From: Natronospirillum sp.
GTDB lineage: Bacteria > Pseudomonadota > Gammaproteobacteria > Pseudomonadales > Natronospirillaceae
Direction of reading: 5' to 3'
DNA length: 33,367 nt
Assembly: GCF_022565775.1 (NCBI RefSeq)
Contig: NZ_JAIUMC010000028.1
Coordinates: 1-33,367 of the forward strand
Numbering within the stretch: position 1 is the stretch's first letter; every line of letters starts with the position of its first letter. Made by a program: the position numbers and the translations under genes. Under the pieces are notes generated by a model. The model searched no databases. It saw only the letters and a program-made list of their open reading frames with translations, and had not been told where the DNA came from. Below are positions 9,343 through 19,193 of the stretch, in pieces.

Positions 9343-9371
9343 ATTATACGCAACACCGGGGCCAACCCCAA
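9343..9371 (-). promoter_or_regulatory. Putative sigma-70 promoter of argH
   Basis: On the minus strand, TTGGGG (9366-9371) and TATAAT (9343-9348) are separated by 17 bp. The -10 is perfect and the -35 partial. It lies about 37 bp upstream of the argH start. Confidence 0.5.
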
Positions 9372-9456
9372 TCAGCAGCTTTGCCGCCCCACTTGGCGTA
9401 CCGCTGCAAACGCCTTATCGTAAGGTGACAACCGGCAGATAACAGAACCAGAGCCC

Positions 9457-10503
9457 ATGCAGGTAAAAACAGCCGCCGCGATTGGCAGCAGTACACTGTG
9501 TTCGGACAACACGGTGTGGTTTGTGGTGCTGATGGCACAACTGCTGGGGCTGGTCATTGCCCTGCTGCTGGGGCCTGATGCCTTCTGGTTGCATCTGGCG
9601 CTGGCCTCTCTGTTCTGCCACTGGGTAGGTCTGGTGGGCCTGGCCTGCCTGTGCTGGCTGCAGCGCCGGGGGGTCGATGGGCAGACCCGGCGCCATTGGG
9701 CGCTCTACTGGGGCGTTCTGTCGGCGCTGGGTATCCTGGCGCTGGCTGCCGGCCATCGCCTCTATGGCTGGCTGTTCCCGCTGCAGGCGGTCGGCAGCCC
9801 GGAAACCGTCTTGATGCAGGTGGCCGCCGTGCTGATATTTTCCGGCCTGCTGCTGCGCTACTGGTATCTGCAGAATGCGCTGACCCTGCGTCAGCAGGCC
9901 ACGACTCAGGCCGAACTGGATGCGCTGCAGGCGAGACTCAATCCGCATTTTCTATTCAATGCACTGAACTCGGTGGCGGCGCTGATTCGTCAGGACCCGC
10001 AGCGGGCAGAGCAGGCCGTGGAGCACCTGGCCGACCTGATGCGCGCCAGTCTGCGCTCGCAGCAGTCACTGATTACATTGCGCGAAGAACTGGATCTGAC
10101 CCGGGCCTATGTCTGGCTGGAACAGGCGCGTTTCGGTGACCGTCTGCAAATCGCCTGGGATGTGGATGACCGCCTGCTTGAAGAGCGGGTACCCATGCTC
10201 AGCCTGCAGCCGCTGGTGGAAAATGCGGTCAAGCACGGCATTGCGCCGAGCACCGACGGGGGCACCGTGCATATCGACATCAATGCGGCGGTCCGGGTCT
10301 GGATGATTCGGGTCAAGAACCCGCTGCCCGACACGCCGGCCGCCGCGGGCAACCGATTCGCCCTGTCGACCCTGCGCGCTCGTGGTGAGTCGCTGCTGGG
10401 TGCGGATTTTCAACTCAGTACCCGTCTGGAGGCAGACCATTTCGTGGCCCAGATCACCTTGCGTCTGCAGCCGGACCCCGTGCGCAAGAAGAAACGCCGA
10501 TGA
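9457..10503 (+). CDS. algZ: AlgZ/FimS-like sensor histidine kinase (LytS-type)
   Basis: The 348-residue protein has an N-terminal membrane domain with about four helices (residues 20-136). A His_kinase domain follows with phospho-acceptor His164 in ARLNPHFLFNALNSV, and then a HATPase domain whose N-box is LQPLVENAVKHGI. The usual glycine-rich G-box is weak here (NRFALSTLRARG where GxGLxNxRxR is normal), as is typical of the unorthodox AlgZ/FimS group. In Pseudomonas, AlgZ acts with AlgR on type IV pili and alginate. Position next to argH and the four-base overlap with the regulator gene support the same identity. Its targets here are inferred. Confidence 0.85.
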   Translation: MQVKTAAAIGSSTLCSDNTVWFVVLMAQLLGLVIALLLGPDAFWLHLALASLFCHWVGLVGLACLCWLQRRGVDGQTRRHWALYWGVLSALGILALAAGHRLYGWLFPLQAVGSPETVLMQVAAVLIFSGLLLRYWYLQNALTLRQQATTQAELDALQARLNPHFLFNALNSVAALIRQDPQRAEQAVEHLADLMRASLRSQQSLITLREELDLTRAYVWLEQARFGDRLQIAWDVDDRLLEERVPMLSLQPLVENAVKHGIAPSTDGGTVHIDINAAVRVWMIRVKNPLPDTPAAAGNRFALSTLRARGESLLGADFQLSTRLEADHFVAQITLRLQPDPVRKKKRR

Positions 10504-11207
10504 CCATTCTGATAGTCGACGACGAACCCCTGGCCCGCGACCGGCTGGCAGCGCTGCTGACTGACCTGGTCCCGGCAGACCAGATTATCACTGCGGCCTC
10601 GGTGCCGGCCGCGGAAGCGGCACTGGCACAGGCTCGCCCGCCGGTAGAAGTAGTGCTGCTGGATATTGAAATGCCCGGACAAACCGGGCTGGACTGGCTG
10701 CAGAGCCTGAGCCAACTGACCAGCCCCCCGGCGGTCATCATGACCACCGCCTGGGCCGATTATGCGCTGCCCGCCATTCAGCAGGGGGCCGATGGTTATC
10801 TGCTCAAGCCAGTCAAGGCCGACGAGTTGCGCACGGCACTGGAACGGGCCCAGCGGCAGAACCGCCTGCAGGCCCGGCAACTGAACCCGCGGGTACCGAT
10901 CAATGCCGACGGTACCGGTGATCATGTGGCCCTGGACAGCATCTGCTGCTGCACGGCCGAGAGTCGCTGGGTCAGGGTGGTCACCGATGAACATGAGCAT
11001 GTCAGTGACCGGCCGCTGAAGGAGTGGGAAGAGCTCTACCCTCAGGCACTGGTGCGTATTCATCGAGCCCACCTGATCGGGCTGGCGGCGCTCGAGTCAC
11101 TGCAACGGGAGGATGGCCAGTATCAGGTGGTATTGCGCAATGGCGACCGGTTACCGGTCAGTCGCCGGCACGTCCGACCGCTGCGCCAGCGTCTGGGCAA
11201 TTCGTAG
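10500..11207 (+). CDS. algR: AlgR-like LytTR response regulator
   Basis: The 235-residue regulator begins MTILIVDDEPLARDRL and has phospho-acceptor Asp55 (VVLLDIEMPG) and conserved Lys112 in the receiver. A LytTR DNA-binding domain covers about residues 135-232, with the typical RIHRAHLIGL segment and a C-terminal PVSRRHVRPLR. It overlaps the kinase gene by four bases (ATGA), so the two are co-translated. By homology to AlgR it would control pilus or exopolysaccharide genes; pilT and pilU lie elsewhere in this window but no AlgR site was identified. In Pseudomonas hemC follows algR; here a convergent ferredoxin gene does. Confidence 0.88.
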   Translation: MTILIVDDEPLARDRLAALLTDLVPADQIITAASVPAAEAALAQARPPVEVVLLDIEMPGQTGLDWLQSLSQLTSPPAVIMTTAWADYALPAIQQGADGYLLKPVKADELRTALERAQRQNRLQARQLNPRVPINADGTGDHVALDSICCCTAESRWVRVVTDEHEHVSDRPLKEWEELYPQALVRIHRAHLIGLAALESLQREDGQYQVVLRNGDRLPVSRRHVRPLRQRLGNS

Positions 11208-11212
11208 CAGTT

Positions 11213-12052
<840 letters not shown>

Positions 12053-12083
12053 TCAGGATAGTACCGCGAAAGTTCCGGTCAAC

Positions 12084-13505
12084 TCAACGCAGCAGCCAAC
12101 GCCGCACCCATTGATGAACCTGACGGCCATAGGGCGGATAGAGCCAGTTCAGGCTGCTCATTCGCCCGCTGTAGATCACGGATCTGGCGTGCGAAAAGGT
12201 ACGGAACCCTTCGATACCGTGATAGGCCCCCATGCCCGATGGGCCTATGCCGCCAAACGGAAGCTGGGGGTGTGCCGAATGCAACAATGCATTGTTGACC
12301 GTGACACCGCCGCTCGGCATGGCACAGATGACATCCTCGCGGCTCTTCCTGTCCGTGCCGAAATAGTAGAGGGCCAGTGGCAGTGGCCGGTCTCGCATGA
12401 AGGCAATGCCTTCGGCTTCCTGTCGATAGGTCACTATCGGCAGCCAGGGTCCGAAAATCTCCTCCTCCAACAGAGCGCTGTCTGCGGGCACGTCGGTCAA
12501 CGCCACAACCGGCAGGCGACGATCCTGCAGCCAGTCTTTCGGCAGATGATCGATTCCATGCAGTTTGGCACCGCCGGCTTCGGCAGCCTCGAGCAGCGCA
12601 CACAGTCGCTCATTATGGTGTCGATTGATAACTGCCGTGTAGTCTTCGTTGGTCTGGTACTCCGGCCAGAATTCGCGCACCGCCGCAACGAAATGCTCGA
12701 TAAATGCACCGCACCGGTGCTCCGGCACCAGCACATAGTCAGGGGCGACACAGGTCTGCCCGGCGTTCAGCCCCTTGGCGAAGGCAATGCGGCGCGCCGC
12801 CAGGCGCAGGTTGGCGCTGGCCGCCACAAACGCCGGTGACTTGCCTCCCAGTTCCAGCGATACGGGCGTCAGGTTCTTCGCTGCGGCCGCCATCACCTGG
12901 CGCCCGACCGTTGTCGACCCGGTAAACAGCAGATGGTCGAACGGCAATGCGCTGAACGCCTGCGCCACCGCGACATCCCCTTCCACCACCGTCACCACAT
13001 CCGGCTCGAAATAGCGTTCGATCAACTGCGCCAGGCCAGCCGAAAATCCGGGCAGCGCCTCCGGCATCTTGATCATCACCCGGTTTCCTGCCGCCAGCGC
13101 ATCCAGCAGCGGACCCGCGGCCAGAGACAGGGGATAATTCCACGGCACGATGATGCCCACGACGCCCTTGGGTTGATAGCGCACCTCGGCCCGGATCGGC
13201 TGCAGCAGCCAGGGAGTGCGGCGTTTGCTCGGGCGCATCCAGCGATGCAGGCGTCGCAACACATGATCAATGCCCAGCAGCGTGGGCAGAATTTCCGCCA
13301 ACCGGGTCTCGTCGTGACTGCGGTGGCCGAAATCCTCCGCCAGCCGCTCACAGAGCCAGTCCTGATTCTCGGCCACCAGTCGACGCAGCAGTCGCAGGCG
13401 ACTCTTGCGCACGGCAAGCGGCGGCCCGCCATGCGCTGCCAGATCGCGGGCAAACGCGGCTTTCTGGGCCTCGAATCGCTGCTGCAGGTCGGTTGGGTCA
13501 GACAT
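12084..13505 (-). CDS. Aldehyde dehydrogenase, coniferyl-aldehyde/class 3 type
   Basis: The 473-residue NAD(P)-dependent enzyme oxidises aldehydes to acids. Catalytic Cys252 sits in NAGQTCVAPDYV and general-base Glu218 in SLELGGKSP. The cofactor-site block IIVPWNYPLSLAAGPLLDAL (about 118-137) and FTGSTTVG (194-201) are intact. The short N terminus and the extended C-terminal tail resemble the class 3/coniferyl aldehyde dehydrogenase (CalB-like) branch. Substrate is not determinable. It lies 2 bp after rsmD and before coaD, as in Pseudomonas, so the position is probably inherited vertically. Confidence 0.9.
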   Translation of the reverse strand: MSDPTDLQQRFEAQKAAFARDLAAHGGPPLAVRKSRLRLLRRLVAENQDWLCERLAEDFGHRSHDETRLAEILPTLLGIDHVLRRLHRWMRPSKRRTPWLLQPIRAEVRYQPKGVVGIIVPWNYPLSLAAGPLLDALAAGNRVMIKMPEALPGFSAGLAQLIERYFEPDVVTVVEGDVAVAQAFSALPFDHLLFTGSTTVGRQVMAAAAKNLTPVSLELGGKSPAFVAASANLRLAARRIAFAKGLNAGQTCVAPDYVLVPEHRCGAFIEHFVAAVREFWPEYQTNEDYTAVINRHHNERLCALLEAAEAGGAKLHGIDHLPKDWLQDRRLPVVALTDVPADSALLEEEIFGPWLPIVTYRQEAEGIAFMRDRPLPLALYYFGTDRKSREDVICAMPSGGVTVNNALLHSAHPQLPFGGIGPSGMGAYHGIEGFRTFSHARSVIYSGRMSSLNWLYPPYGRQVHQWVRRWLLR

Positions 13506-13507
13506 GG

Positions 13508-14119
13508 TCAGGCTCCGTTAGTGCTGTCGGTGTTGGCAACCCGACACAGGTGCTGGCAGATACTGCCGCTGCGGGTCTCTTTCAGCGTAGCCCATTGGGC
13601 CGGCCAGGCCGGGGCAAAGTCGCGCGGGGTTTCCAGATAAATCAGCGACCCCGGGCCGACACAGCCCGAGGCGGCCAGGGTGTCGATCGAGCGCTGAAAC
13701 AGGTCGTTGGCAAAGGGCGGGTCCAGCAGTATCACGTCAAACGGTGCGCTGACAGCGCGCATCCAGCCGAGCGCATCGGTGCAGTGCACCTGACCGCGCG
13801 CACCGGCGCCCAGAGTTTGCAGGTGCTCACGAATCATCAGCGCGGCCGTGCGATCCTGTTCGACAAAACTCACTTCTGCGGCGCCACGGCTCAGCGCCTC
13901 CAGGCCCAGAATGCCGCTGCCGGCAAAGGCATCCAGCACCCGGCGGCCGGCAATATCCGCCTGCAGCCAGTTGAACAGGCGCTCACGGCCTTGTGACAGG
14001 GTGGGCCGCAAACCCTCTGTCGGCCGGAAGACCAGTTTCCTGCCCCGCCACTCGCCACCGGTCAGGCGCAGTGCCTGCTGGCTGCGGGGTGCAGTGCGCG
14101 AGCGTTTACGAGCGCTCAA
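13508..14119 (-). CDS. rsmD: 16S rRNA (guanine966-N2)-methyltransferase
   Basis: RsmD methylates G966 of 16S rRNA in the small subunit. The protein has the SAM-binding motif VLDAFAGSGILGLEALSRG (about residues 61-79) and the catalytic DPPF (133-136) of N2/N6 methyltransferases. I place the start at the TTG at 14119, giving 203 residues. GGGAG lies six bases upstream, and the start then overlaps the end of the upstream gene by 14 bp. The open frame runs to 14206 but that part lacks family similarity. It is co-transcribed with the upstream membrane-protein gene and the downstream aldehyde dehydrogenase. Confidence 0.9.
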   Translation of the reverse strand: MSARKRSRTAPRSQQALRLTGGEWRGRKLVFRPTEGLRPTLSQGRERLFNWLQADIAGRRVLDAFAGSGILGLEALSRGAAEVSFVEQDRTAALMIREHLQTLGAGARGQVHCTDALGWMRAVSAPFDVILLDPPFANDLFQRSIDTLAASGCVGPGSLIYLETPRDFAPAWPAQWATLKETRSGSICQHLCRVANTDSTNGA

Positions 14120-15044
14120 ACCACTGCTCCCAAAGGCTCCGGAATGTCTCGTAGTCGAGGTTTGCCAGCCGTTCGGCCCGCCCGGTAAGATGATCCGGGG
14201 TGACATCGAATGCGGTCAGCGTCAGCAGTTGGCCGTGAATGTAGTCAACAGATCGGCGCTGATCCGTATGTGCGTCAACCCAGTCTTCGCGCAGTGCCAG
14301 AAAGTCCTGTTCGTCCGGCACTCGGCGCTGGCTGGCATCCAGGCTGGTGTTGAGCAAGGCTTCGCTGTCCCGGGTACGGTGGCTCCAGGTCAGCCGGGCG
14401 TTGTAACCGTCGAGGCGCTCGCTGAGCAGTTCCATGGCCAGGGCAAAATGCAGGTAGCCCTCGGTGCCGGGCGCCGGGCTGGTTAGGCGGGTCACTGCTG
14501 CCGGGCGGCTGATCTGCAGCGCTGCGCCCGGGGCGTCCGCGCTGGCCACGCGACTGGCAATTTCCTCTACCCGCTCCGGTGTCAGGTCGCCAGTGACCAC
14601 CAGGCGAGTCTGTGCCGTGTTCGCCGGCAGCCACTGACTGAGAAACCGGGTGCCGTCCTGCAGCGCCCCGGTGGTCAGCGGCATGGTCAGGGTGGAGACC
14701 ATCAGGCCGTGTCGGGCCGTGACCTCCAGATGAGTGTCGCCCGGCGCCGGAGAGACCTCCAGGGGTTGCCGGTCGCTCAGCACCGTGACGCGAACCTGTC
14801 CGCTGTCCGGCAGATCAACCCAGGTCACCCGCAGGCCGGCGAACTCATCCTGCCGCACCGGCAACTGCGCCACGTCGAACTCTGTGCGTACCTCGCCGTC
14901 CACCGGGTCGACCAGAAAAGCCTCCGACGGCCCCAGATTGTTCAGCAGGGCAATCACGGGTATCAGGATGAAGATCAGCAGCCACAGAAAGCGGCGACCG
15001 AAAAAGGGTTTCTTGTAGGGACTGTATTGAGGGCTGGGACTCAT
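14106..15044 (-). CDS. Membrane-anchored protein at the M16-peptidase locus, possibly a degenerate M16 homologue
   Basis: The 312-residue protein has a basic N terminus, one membrane helix at about residues 18-40, and a periplasmic remainder. No HxxEH zinc motif is present, so it is not an active M16 peptidase. The pattern of the middle region (a TRLVVTGDLTPERVEEIA-like segment at about 145-165) resembles M16 domains, where ValxGD precedes a helix. In Pseudomonas two M16-family genes occupy this exact interval between ftsY and rsmD. A shrunken, inactive M16-type partner is therefore plausible but not shown. It begins the minus-strand unit leading into rsmD. Confidence 0.6.
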   Translation of the reverse strand: MSPSPQYSPYKKPFFGRRFLWLLIFILIPVIALLNNLGPSEAFLVDPVDGEVRTEFDVAQLPVRQDEFAGLRVTWVDLPDSGQVRVTVLSDRQPLEVSPAPGDTHLEVTARHGLMVSTLTMPLTTGALQDGTRFLSQWLPANTAQTRLVVTGDLTPERVEEIASRVASADAPGAALQISRPAAVTRLTSPAPGTEGYLHFALAMELLSERLDGYNARLTWSHRTRDSEALLNTSLDASQRRVPDEQDFLALREDWVDAHTDQRRSVDYIHGQLLTLTAFDVTPDHLTGRAERLANLDYETFRSLWEQWFERS

Positions 15045-15123
15045 CAGCAGGCTATGGATTCAGTTTTGCTACATTCTGCATTCTGATAGCATTGGGCGCC
15101 AGCATTTCCCGGAAACACCCCGC

Positions 15124-16134
15124 ATGTTTGGATTTGGCAAAAGCAAAGAGAAGGGCGCGGCCGTGCCCGAAGAAGACACGCAGGCGTCCGTTTTCGGCCG
15201 CCTGCTGGATGGGCTGGGCAAAACACGCGCCCAACTGACGGACGGACTGACCAGCCTGTTCCTGGGCCGCAAGGAAATTGACGAAGAGCTGCTGGAAGAT
15301 ATCGAAACCCAGTTGCTCAGCGCCGATGTCGGCATGACGGCCACCCGCGAGATCATCGATGCGCTGACCGACCAGGTAAAGCGCCAGGTGCTCAATGACG
15401 CCGAGGGGCTGCGCAATGCCCTGCAGGAACAGCTCACCGGCCTGTTGACACCGGTCAGTGAGCCACTGGACATCAGTACTCACAAACCCTTTGTCATCCT
15501 GATGGTGGGCATCAACGGCGTGGGCAAGACCACGACCATCGGCAAGCTGGCGCATCAATTCAAGGCCGAGGGCAAGTCCGTGCTGCTCGCCGCTGGCGAT
15601 ACCTTTCGCGCCGCCGCCGTCGAGCAACTGCAAGCCTGGGGTGAGCGCAATGAAGTCCCGGTCATCGCCCAGCATACCGGGGCAGACAGCGCCTCGGTGA
15701 TTTATGACGCCGTGCAGGCGGCACAAAGTCGCGGTACTGATGTGCTGATCGCCGACACGGCCGGACGCCTGCACAACAAGGACAACCTGATGTCGGAGCT
15801 GGAGAAGGTGGTGCGTGTCATGCGCAAGCTGGACCCGGAAGCGCCGCACGAGGTCCTGCTGGTGCTGGATGCAGGCACCGGACAGAATGCCATTGCGCAG
15901 ACCCGTCAGTTCCTGGAAACGGTCGGCGTCAGCGGCCTGGTGCTCACCAAGATGGACGGCACCGCCAAAGGGGGCGTTATCTTTGCACTGGCGCGTGATT
16001 TTGGCCTGCCCGTGCGCTATATCGGCGTTGGTGAACAGGCCGCCGACCTGCGTCCGTTCAAGGCGGACGAATTCTGTTCGGCTCTGTTTGGCCCGTCAGC
16101 CACGGCCGACACAGACCACGAGACCGGCTCATGA
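15124..16134 (+). CDS. ftsY: Signal recognition particle receptor FtsY
   Basis: FtsY is the membrane-associated GTPase that docks SRP-bound ribosomes at the Sec translocon. The 336-residue protein has the NG domain complete: the helical N domain (about 25-115), G1 [10 protein letters not shown] (129-138), DTFRAAA (159-165), DTAGR (211-215) and TKMDG (275-279). The acidic N-terminal A domain is only about 20 residues, far shorter than in E. coli but common in other groups. It overlaps ftsE by four bases (ATGA), so ftsY-ftsE-ftsX form one operon. Confidence 0.97.
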   Translation: MFGFGKSKEKGAAVPEEDTQASVFGRLLDGLGKTRAQLTDGLTSLFLGRKEIDEELLEDIETQLLSADVGMTATREIIDALTDQVKRQVLNDAEGLRNALQEQLTGLLTPVSEPLDISTHKPFVILMVGINGVGKTTTIGKLAHQFKAEGKSVLLAAGDTFRAAAVEQLQAWGERNEVPVIAQHTGADSASVIYDAVQAAQSRGTDVLIADTAGRLHNKDNLMSELEKVVRVMRKLDPEAPHEVLLVLDAGTGQNAIAQTRQFLETVGVSGLVLTKMDGTAKGGVIFALARDFGLPVRYIGVGEQAADLRPFKADEFCSALFGPSATADTDHETGS

Positions 16135-16814
16135 TCATTCTCGACCAGACCTCCAAACGCTATGCCGGCGGACATGAGGCATTGCGCAGCATCAGCATGC
16201 AGGTCGAAAAGGGCGAGATGGTGTTTCTGACCGGGCACAGTGGCGCCGGGAAAAGCACCATGCTGAAACTGATCACCCGCATCGAGGTGCCCACCTCCGG
16301 GCAGATCCGGGTAAACGGTCAGTTGCTGAACAGAATGTCCAAAAGCCAGGTGCCGTTCTATCGCCGTGATATCGGCATGGTCTTCCAGAACCACCAGTTG
16401 CTGATGGACCGCACCGTCTTCGACAATGTCGCCCTGCCCCTGCGCGTGGCCGGGGCGCAGCCTGCCGACATGCAGCGCCGGGTGCGCGCCGCGCTGGACA
16501 AGGTCGGCCTGCTGCAACGCGAAAAGTATTACCCGCAGATGCTCTCCGGCGGTGAACAGCAGCGCGTCGGCATTGCCCGTGCCGTGGTGAACCGGCCGGC
16601 CATCCTGCTCGCCGACGAGCCCACCGGTAACCTGGACCCTGTATTGTCGCGCGAGGTGATGAATCTGTTTGCCGAATTCAACCGGGTCGGCACCACGGTA
16701 ATGATTGCCAGCCACGACCTGGGTCTGATCGCGCGCATGCCCTACCGGGTACTGACATTGCGCGAAGGCAACCTGGTGAAGTCTTCGGCACTGGAGGGCA
16801 TCCGCAATGGCTGA
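16131..16814 (+). CDS. ftsE: Cell division ATP-binding protein FtsE
   Basis: FtsE is the ATPase of the FtsEX complex, which links septal ring assembly to peptidoglycan hydrolase activation. The 227-residue protein has Walker A GHSGAGKST (35-43), Q-loop Gln86, the ABC signature LSGGEQQR (138-145), Walker B AILLADEP (157-164) and H-loop His195. All catalytic motifs are intact. It overlaps ftsY by four bases and ftsX by eight. Confidence 0.97.
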   Translation: MIILDQTSKRYAGGHEALRSISMQVEKGEMVFLTGHSGAGKSTMLKLITRIEVPTSGQIRVNGQLLNRMSKSQVPFYRRDIGMVFQNHQLLMDRTVFDNVALPLRVAGAQPADMQRRVRAALDKVGLLQREKYYPQMLSGGEQQRVGIARAVVNRPAILLADEPTGNLDPVLSREVMNLFAEFNRVGTTVMIASHDLGLIARMPYRVLTLREGNLVKSSALEGIRNG

Positions 16815-17802
16815 GACGCAAAACCAGGCCAGACGGCGTCCGGCCAACCGCATGAAAAAGCGGGGCACACGGCGCACCGAATTGCACAGCCGCACCTGGC
16901 TGCTGCACCACCGCCACCTGCTGCGCGAAAGTGTCGGTGACATTATCCGGCATCCGTTCGCCAGCGCCCTGACCTGGCTGGTGATCGCCGTGGCACTCGC
17001 GCTGCCGGCACTGCTCTATGTCACGCAGAAGAATCTCGAACAACTGGCCGGGCAGTGGCAAGAAGGCGCCCAGGTGTCGCTGTATCTGGAGGACCGCCTG
17101 TCTGCCGAAGCCGGCAGCCGCCTGGCCGAAGACCTGGTGCGACGCCCCGAGGTGCGCGATGCCTGGTACCTGTCACGCGACGATGCCATGCAGGAGTTCT
17201 CCGCCTGGATGGACCTGGGTCCGGTGATGGAGTCACTGGACAACAATCCGCTGCCGGCCACCATTGTGGTCATCCCGGTCAGCCAGACACGCACCGACAT
17301 CGAAATTCTCGGTGAGCTGCTGGGCAACCTGCCCGAAGTGGCCGACATGCAGATGGATATCGAATGGGTGCAGCGCCTGGAGAGCATCAGTGAAGTCCTG
17401 AACCGCGCGCTGTTCGCGGTCTCCGGGGTACTGGGCCTGACGGTGGTGCTGGTGATCGGCAACACCATGCGCATGGCAACCGAAGCCAGACGGGATGAAA
17501 TCATGGTGGTCAAACTGGTCGGCGCGACGCAGAGCTTTGTGCGCCGCCCCTTCCTGTACATGGGCTTCTGGTATGGCCTGTTCGGCGGTGTGGTCGCCTG
17601 CGGACTGACCTGGGGTAGCCTGGCGCTGCTGTCCGGGCCAGTGGACACCCTGGCGGCCAGCTATGGCACCACGCTGCGGTTGCGCTCACTGACCGCGCCA
17701 GAGGCCCTCGGGCTGATTGGTGCCGCCGTGGTGCTCAGCATCACCAGCGCCTGGCTGACCGTGTCACGACGCATCGCCAGCATTGAACCGAATCCGATCT
17801 GA
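16807..17802 (+). CDS. ftsX: Cell division protein FtsX
   Basis: FtsX is the membrane half of FtsEX. The 331-residue protein has an arginine-rich cytoplasmic N terminus of about 45 residues, TM1 at about 52-74 and a periplasmic loop with an extracellular FtsX domain. Three further helices follow at about 198-222, 243-270 and 295-318. The cytoplasmic segment EARRDEIMVVKLVGAT and C-terminal SRRIASIEPNPI are typical. It overlaps ftsE by eight bases. A hairpin follows within 60 bp, before the rpoH promoter. Confidence 0.95.
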   Translation: MAETQNQARRRPANRMKKRGTRRTELHSRTWLLHHRHLLRESVGDIIRHPFASALTWLVIAVALALPALLYVTQKNLEQLAGQWQEGAQVSLYLEDRLSAEAGSRLAEDLVRRPEVRDAWYLSRDDAMQEFSAWMDLGPVMESLDNNPLPATIVVIPVSQTRTDIEILGELLGNLPEVADMQMDIEWVQRLESISEVLNRALFAVSGVLGLTVVLVIGNTMRMATEARRDEIMVVKLVGATQSFVRRPFLYMGFWYGLFGGVVACGLTWGSLALLSGPVDTLAASYGTTLRLRSLTAPEALGLIGAAVVLSITSAWLTVSRRIASIEPNPI

Positions 17803-17837
17803 TTGCGTAATCGGGACACTCTGCAAAAGGACTGGAA

Positions 17838-17857
17838 AGCGACCCTTTGGGGTCGCT
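17838..17857 (+). terminator. Hairpin between ftsX and rpoH
   Basis: AGCGACCC and GGGTCGCT form a perfect 8-bp stem with a TTTG loop, 36 bp after the ftsX stop. No T-run follows, so as an intrinsic terminator it is incomplete. It may still separate ftsX transcription from the rpoH promoter immediately downstream. Confidence 0.45.
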
Positions 17858-17864
17858 CGGGATA

Positions 17865-17891
17865 TTGTAAATCTCACAATTCTGGTATAAT
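17865..17891 (+). promoter_or_regulatory. Putative sigma-70 promoter of rpoH (extended -10)
   Basis: A perfect TATAAT (17886-17891) is preceded by TGG, giving an extended -10. TTGTAA lies 15 bp upstream (17865-17870). The spacer is short, but the extended -10 can compensate. The start codon at 17939 lies about 48 bp downstream. Confidence 0.6.
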
Positions 17892-17938
17892 CACTGCAGT
17901 AATGAATGCAACGTTTTTATAGAGGTCACTGGAAAGCC

Positions 17939-18808
17939 ATGTACAAGCACTTACCGACCCTGGCTGTCGATACCATGAGCCCTGGGGCCAACCTGGAATC
18001 CTATATCCAGGCGGTCAACAGCGTGCCAGTGCTGTCTGCTGAAGAAGAGCGCAGTCTCTCCGAGGCTTTCTACTACGACAACGATCTGGCCGCTGCCCGC
18101 CAACTGGTGCTCTCGCACCTGCGTTTTGTGGTGCATGTTGCCCGCTCCTACTCAGGCTATGGCCTGCCGCAGGCCGACCTGATTCAGGAAGGCAATGTGG
18201 GCCTGATGAAGGCCGTCAAGCGCTTCAATCCTGAAGTGGGTGTGCGCCTGGTGTCTTTTGCCGTGCACTGGATCAAGGCGGAAATTCACGAATACATTCT
18301 GCGCAACTGGCGCATCGTGAAAATTGCCACCACCAAGGCCCAGCGCAAGCTGTTCTTCAACCTGCGCAGCGCCAAGAAGAGCCTGGGTTGGCTGAATCCG
18401 ACCGAGGCCAAGGCAATCGCAGAAGACCTAGGGGTCAAAGAGTCGACCGTCTATGATATGGAAGGCCGGCTGGCCGCTCATGACGCCACCTTCGAGTCGG
18501 ACAACGACGATGACGATGCCGCCTTTGCACCCGAGCAGTTTCTGTTCGATGTCAGCTCTGACCCGGCCGGTCAGGTCGAAAGAGCCGATGCGGCGGAAGA
18601 CGTGCAAGAGCGACTTTATGCCGCTCTGGAAGATCTGGACGAGCGCAGCCGCGATATTCTCGGCGCGCGCTGGCTGGGTGATCGCAAGAGCACCCTGCAT
18701 GAGCTGGCCGACCGCTACGGTGTTTCGGCAGAGCGCATCCGCCAACTTGAAAAGAACGCGATGAAGAAAATTCGTCGCGCCATTGGCGAAACCGAACTGA
18801 CGGCCTGA
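17939..18808 (+). CDS. rpoH: RNA polymerase heat-shock sigma factor (sigma-32)
   Basis: RpoH directs RNA polymerase to heat-shock promoters. The 289-residue protein has region 2 (about 45-120, with [19 protein letters not shown]), the RpoH-specific box in QRKLFFNLR shortly after, and region 4 with a C-terminal HTH ([18 protein letters not shown]). Length matches the E. coli protein. The ATG at 17939 is preferred to one at 17906 because the extra residues are not conserved. An own promoter precedes it; the adjacent position downstream of ftsYEX is typical of gammaproteobacteria. Confidence 0.97.
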   Translation: MYKHLPTLAVDTMSPGANLESYIQAVNSVPVLSAEEERSLSEAFYYDNDLAAARQLVLSHLRFVVHVARSYSGYGLPQADLIQEGNVGLMKAVKRFNPEVGVRLVSFAVHWIKAEIHEYILRNWRIVKIATTKAQRKLFFNLRSAKKSLGWLNPTEAKAIAEDLGVKESTVYDMEGRLAAHDATFESDNDDDDAAFAPEQFLFDVSSDPAGQVERADAAEDVQERLYAALEDLDERSRDILGARWLGDRKSTLHELADRYGVSAERIRQLEKNAMKKIRRAIGETELTA

Positions 18809-18816
18809 GCCGACGC

Positions 18817-19179
18817 ATGTCGGCTCCAGCCACTCTGCTCGCCGTGGCCGCCGTTCTGGGCGCGCTGGGGGTATCTCTGGGTGCCCTCGGCGGCCACGCC
18901 ATGCAGGACCGCCTTTCCCCTGAGCAACTGGTCACCTGGGACACCGCTACCCGTTATCTGATGTGGCATGTGCTGGCTGCCGTCGCCATTGGCTTGTCGG
19001 CCCGTCTGCCGCTGGTCAGTGCCGGCTGGATCATGCTGCTGGGTGCCGTTCTGTTCTCTTTCAGCCTGTTCGGCTGGCTCCTGCTGCACTTTCGCCCCCT
19101 GGTGTTCATCACGCCGCTCGGCGGCCTGGTGATGATTGCCGGCTGGCTCTGGCTGGCCTGGAAAACCCTCTCTACCTGA
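18817..19179 (+). CDS. DUF423 family membrane protein
   Basis: The 120-residue protein has four membrane helices (about 5-27, 47-62, 66-88, 92-115) and the family signature [15 protein letters not shown] near the N terminus. Members (such as E. coli YgdD) are small inner-membrane proteins of unknown function. It starts 8 bp after rpoH and is probably co-transcribed with it. Confidence 0.88.
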   Translation: MSAPATLLAVAAVLGALGVSLGALGGHAMQDRLSPEQLVTWDTATRYLMWHVLAAVAIGLSARLPLVSAGWIMLLGAVLFSFSLFGWLLLHFRPLVFITPLGGLVMIAGWLWLAWKTLST

Positions 19180-19193
19180 AGACTGACAACCTG

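Noticed and set aside
17906-17938. Upstream ATG as the rpoH start
   Set aside because: Adds 11 residues not found in sigma-32 proteins and sits only about 15 bases past the -10 element; the ATG at 17939 gives the standard N terminus.
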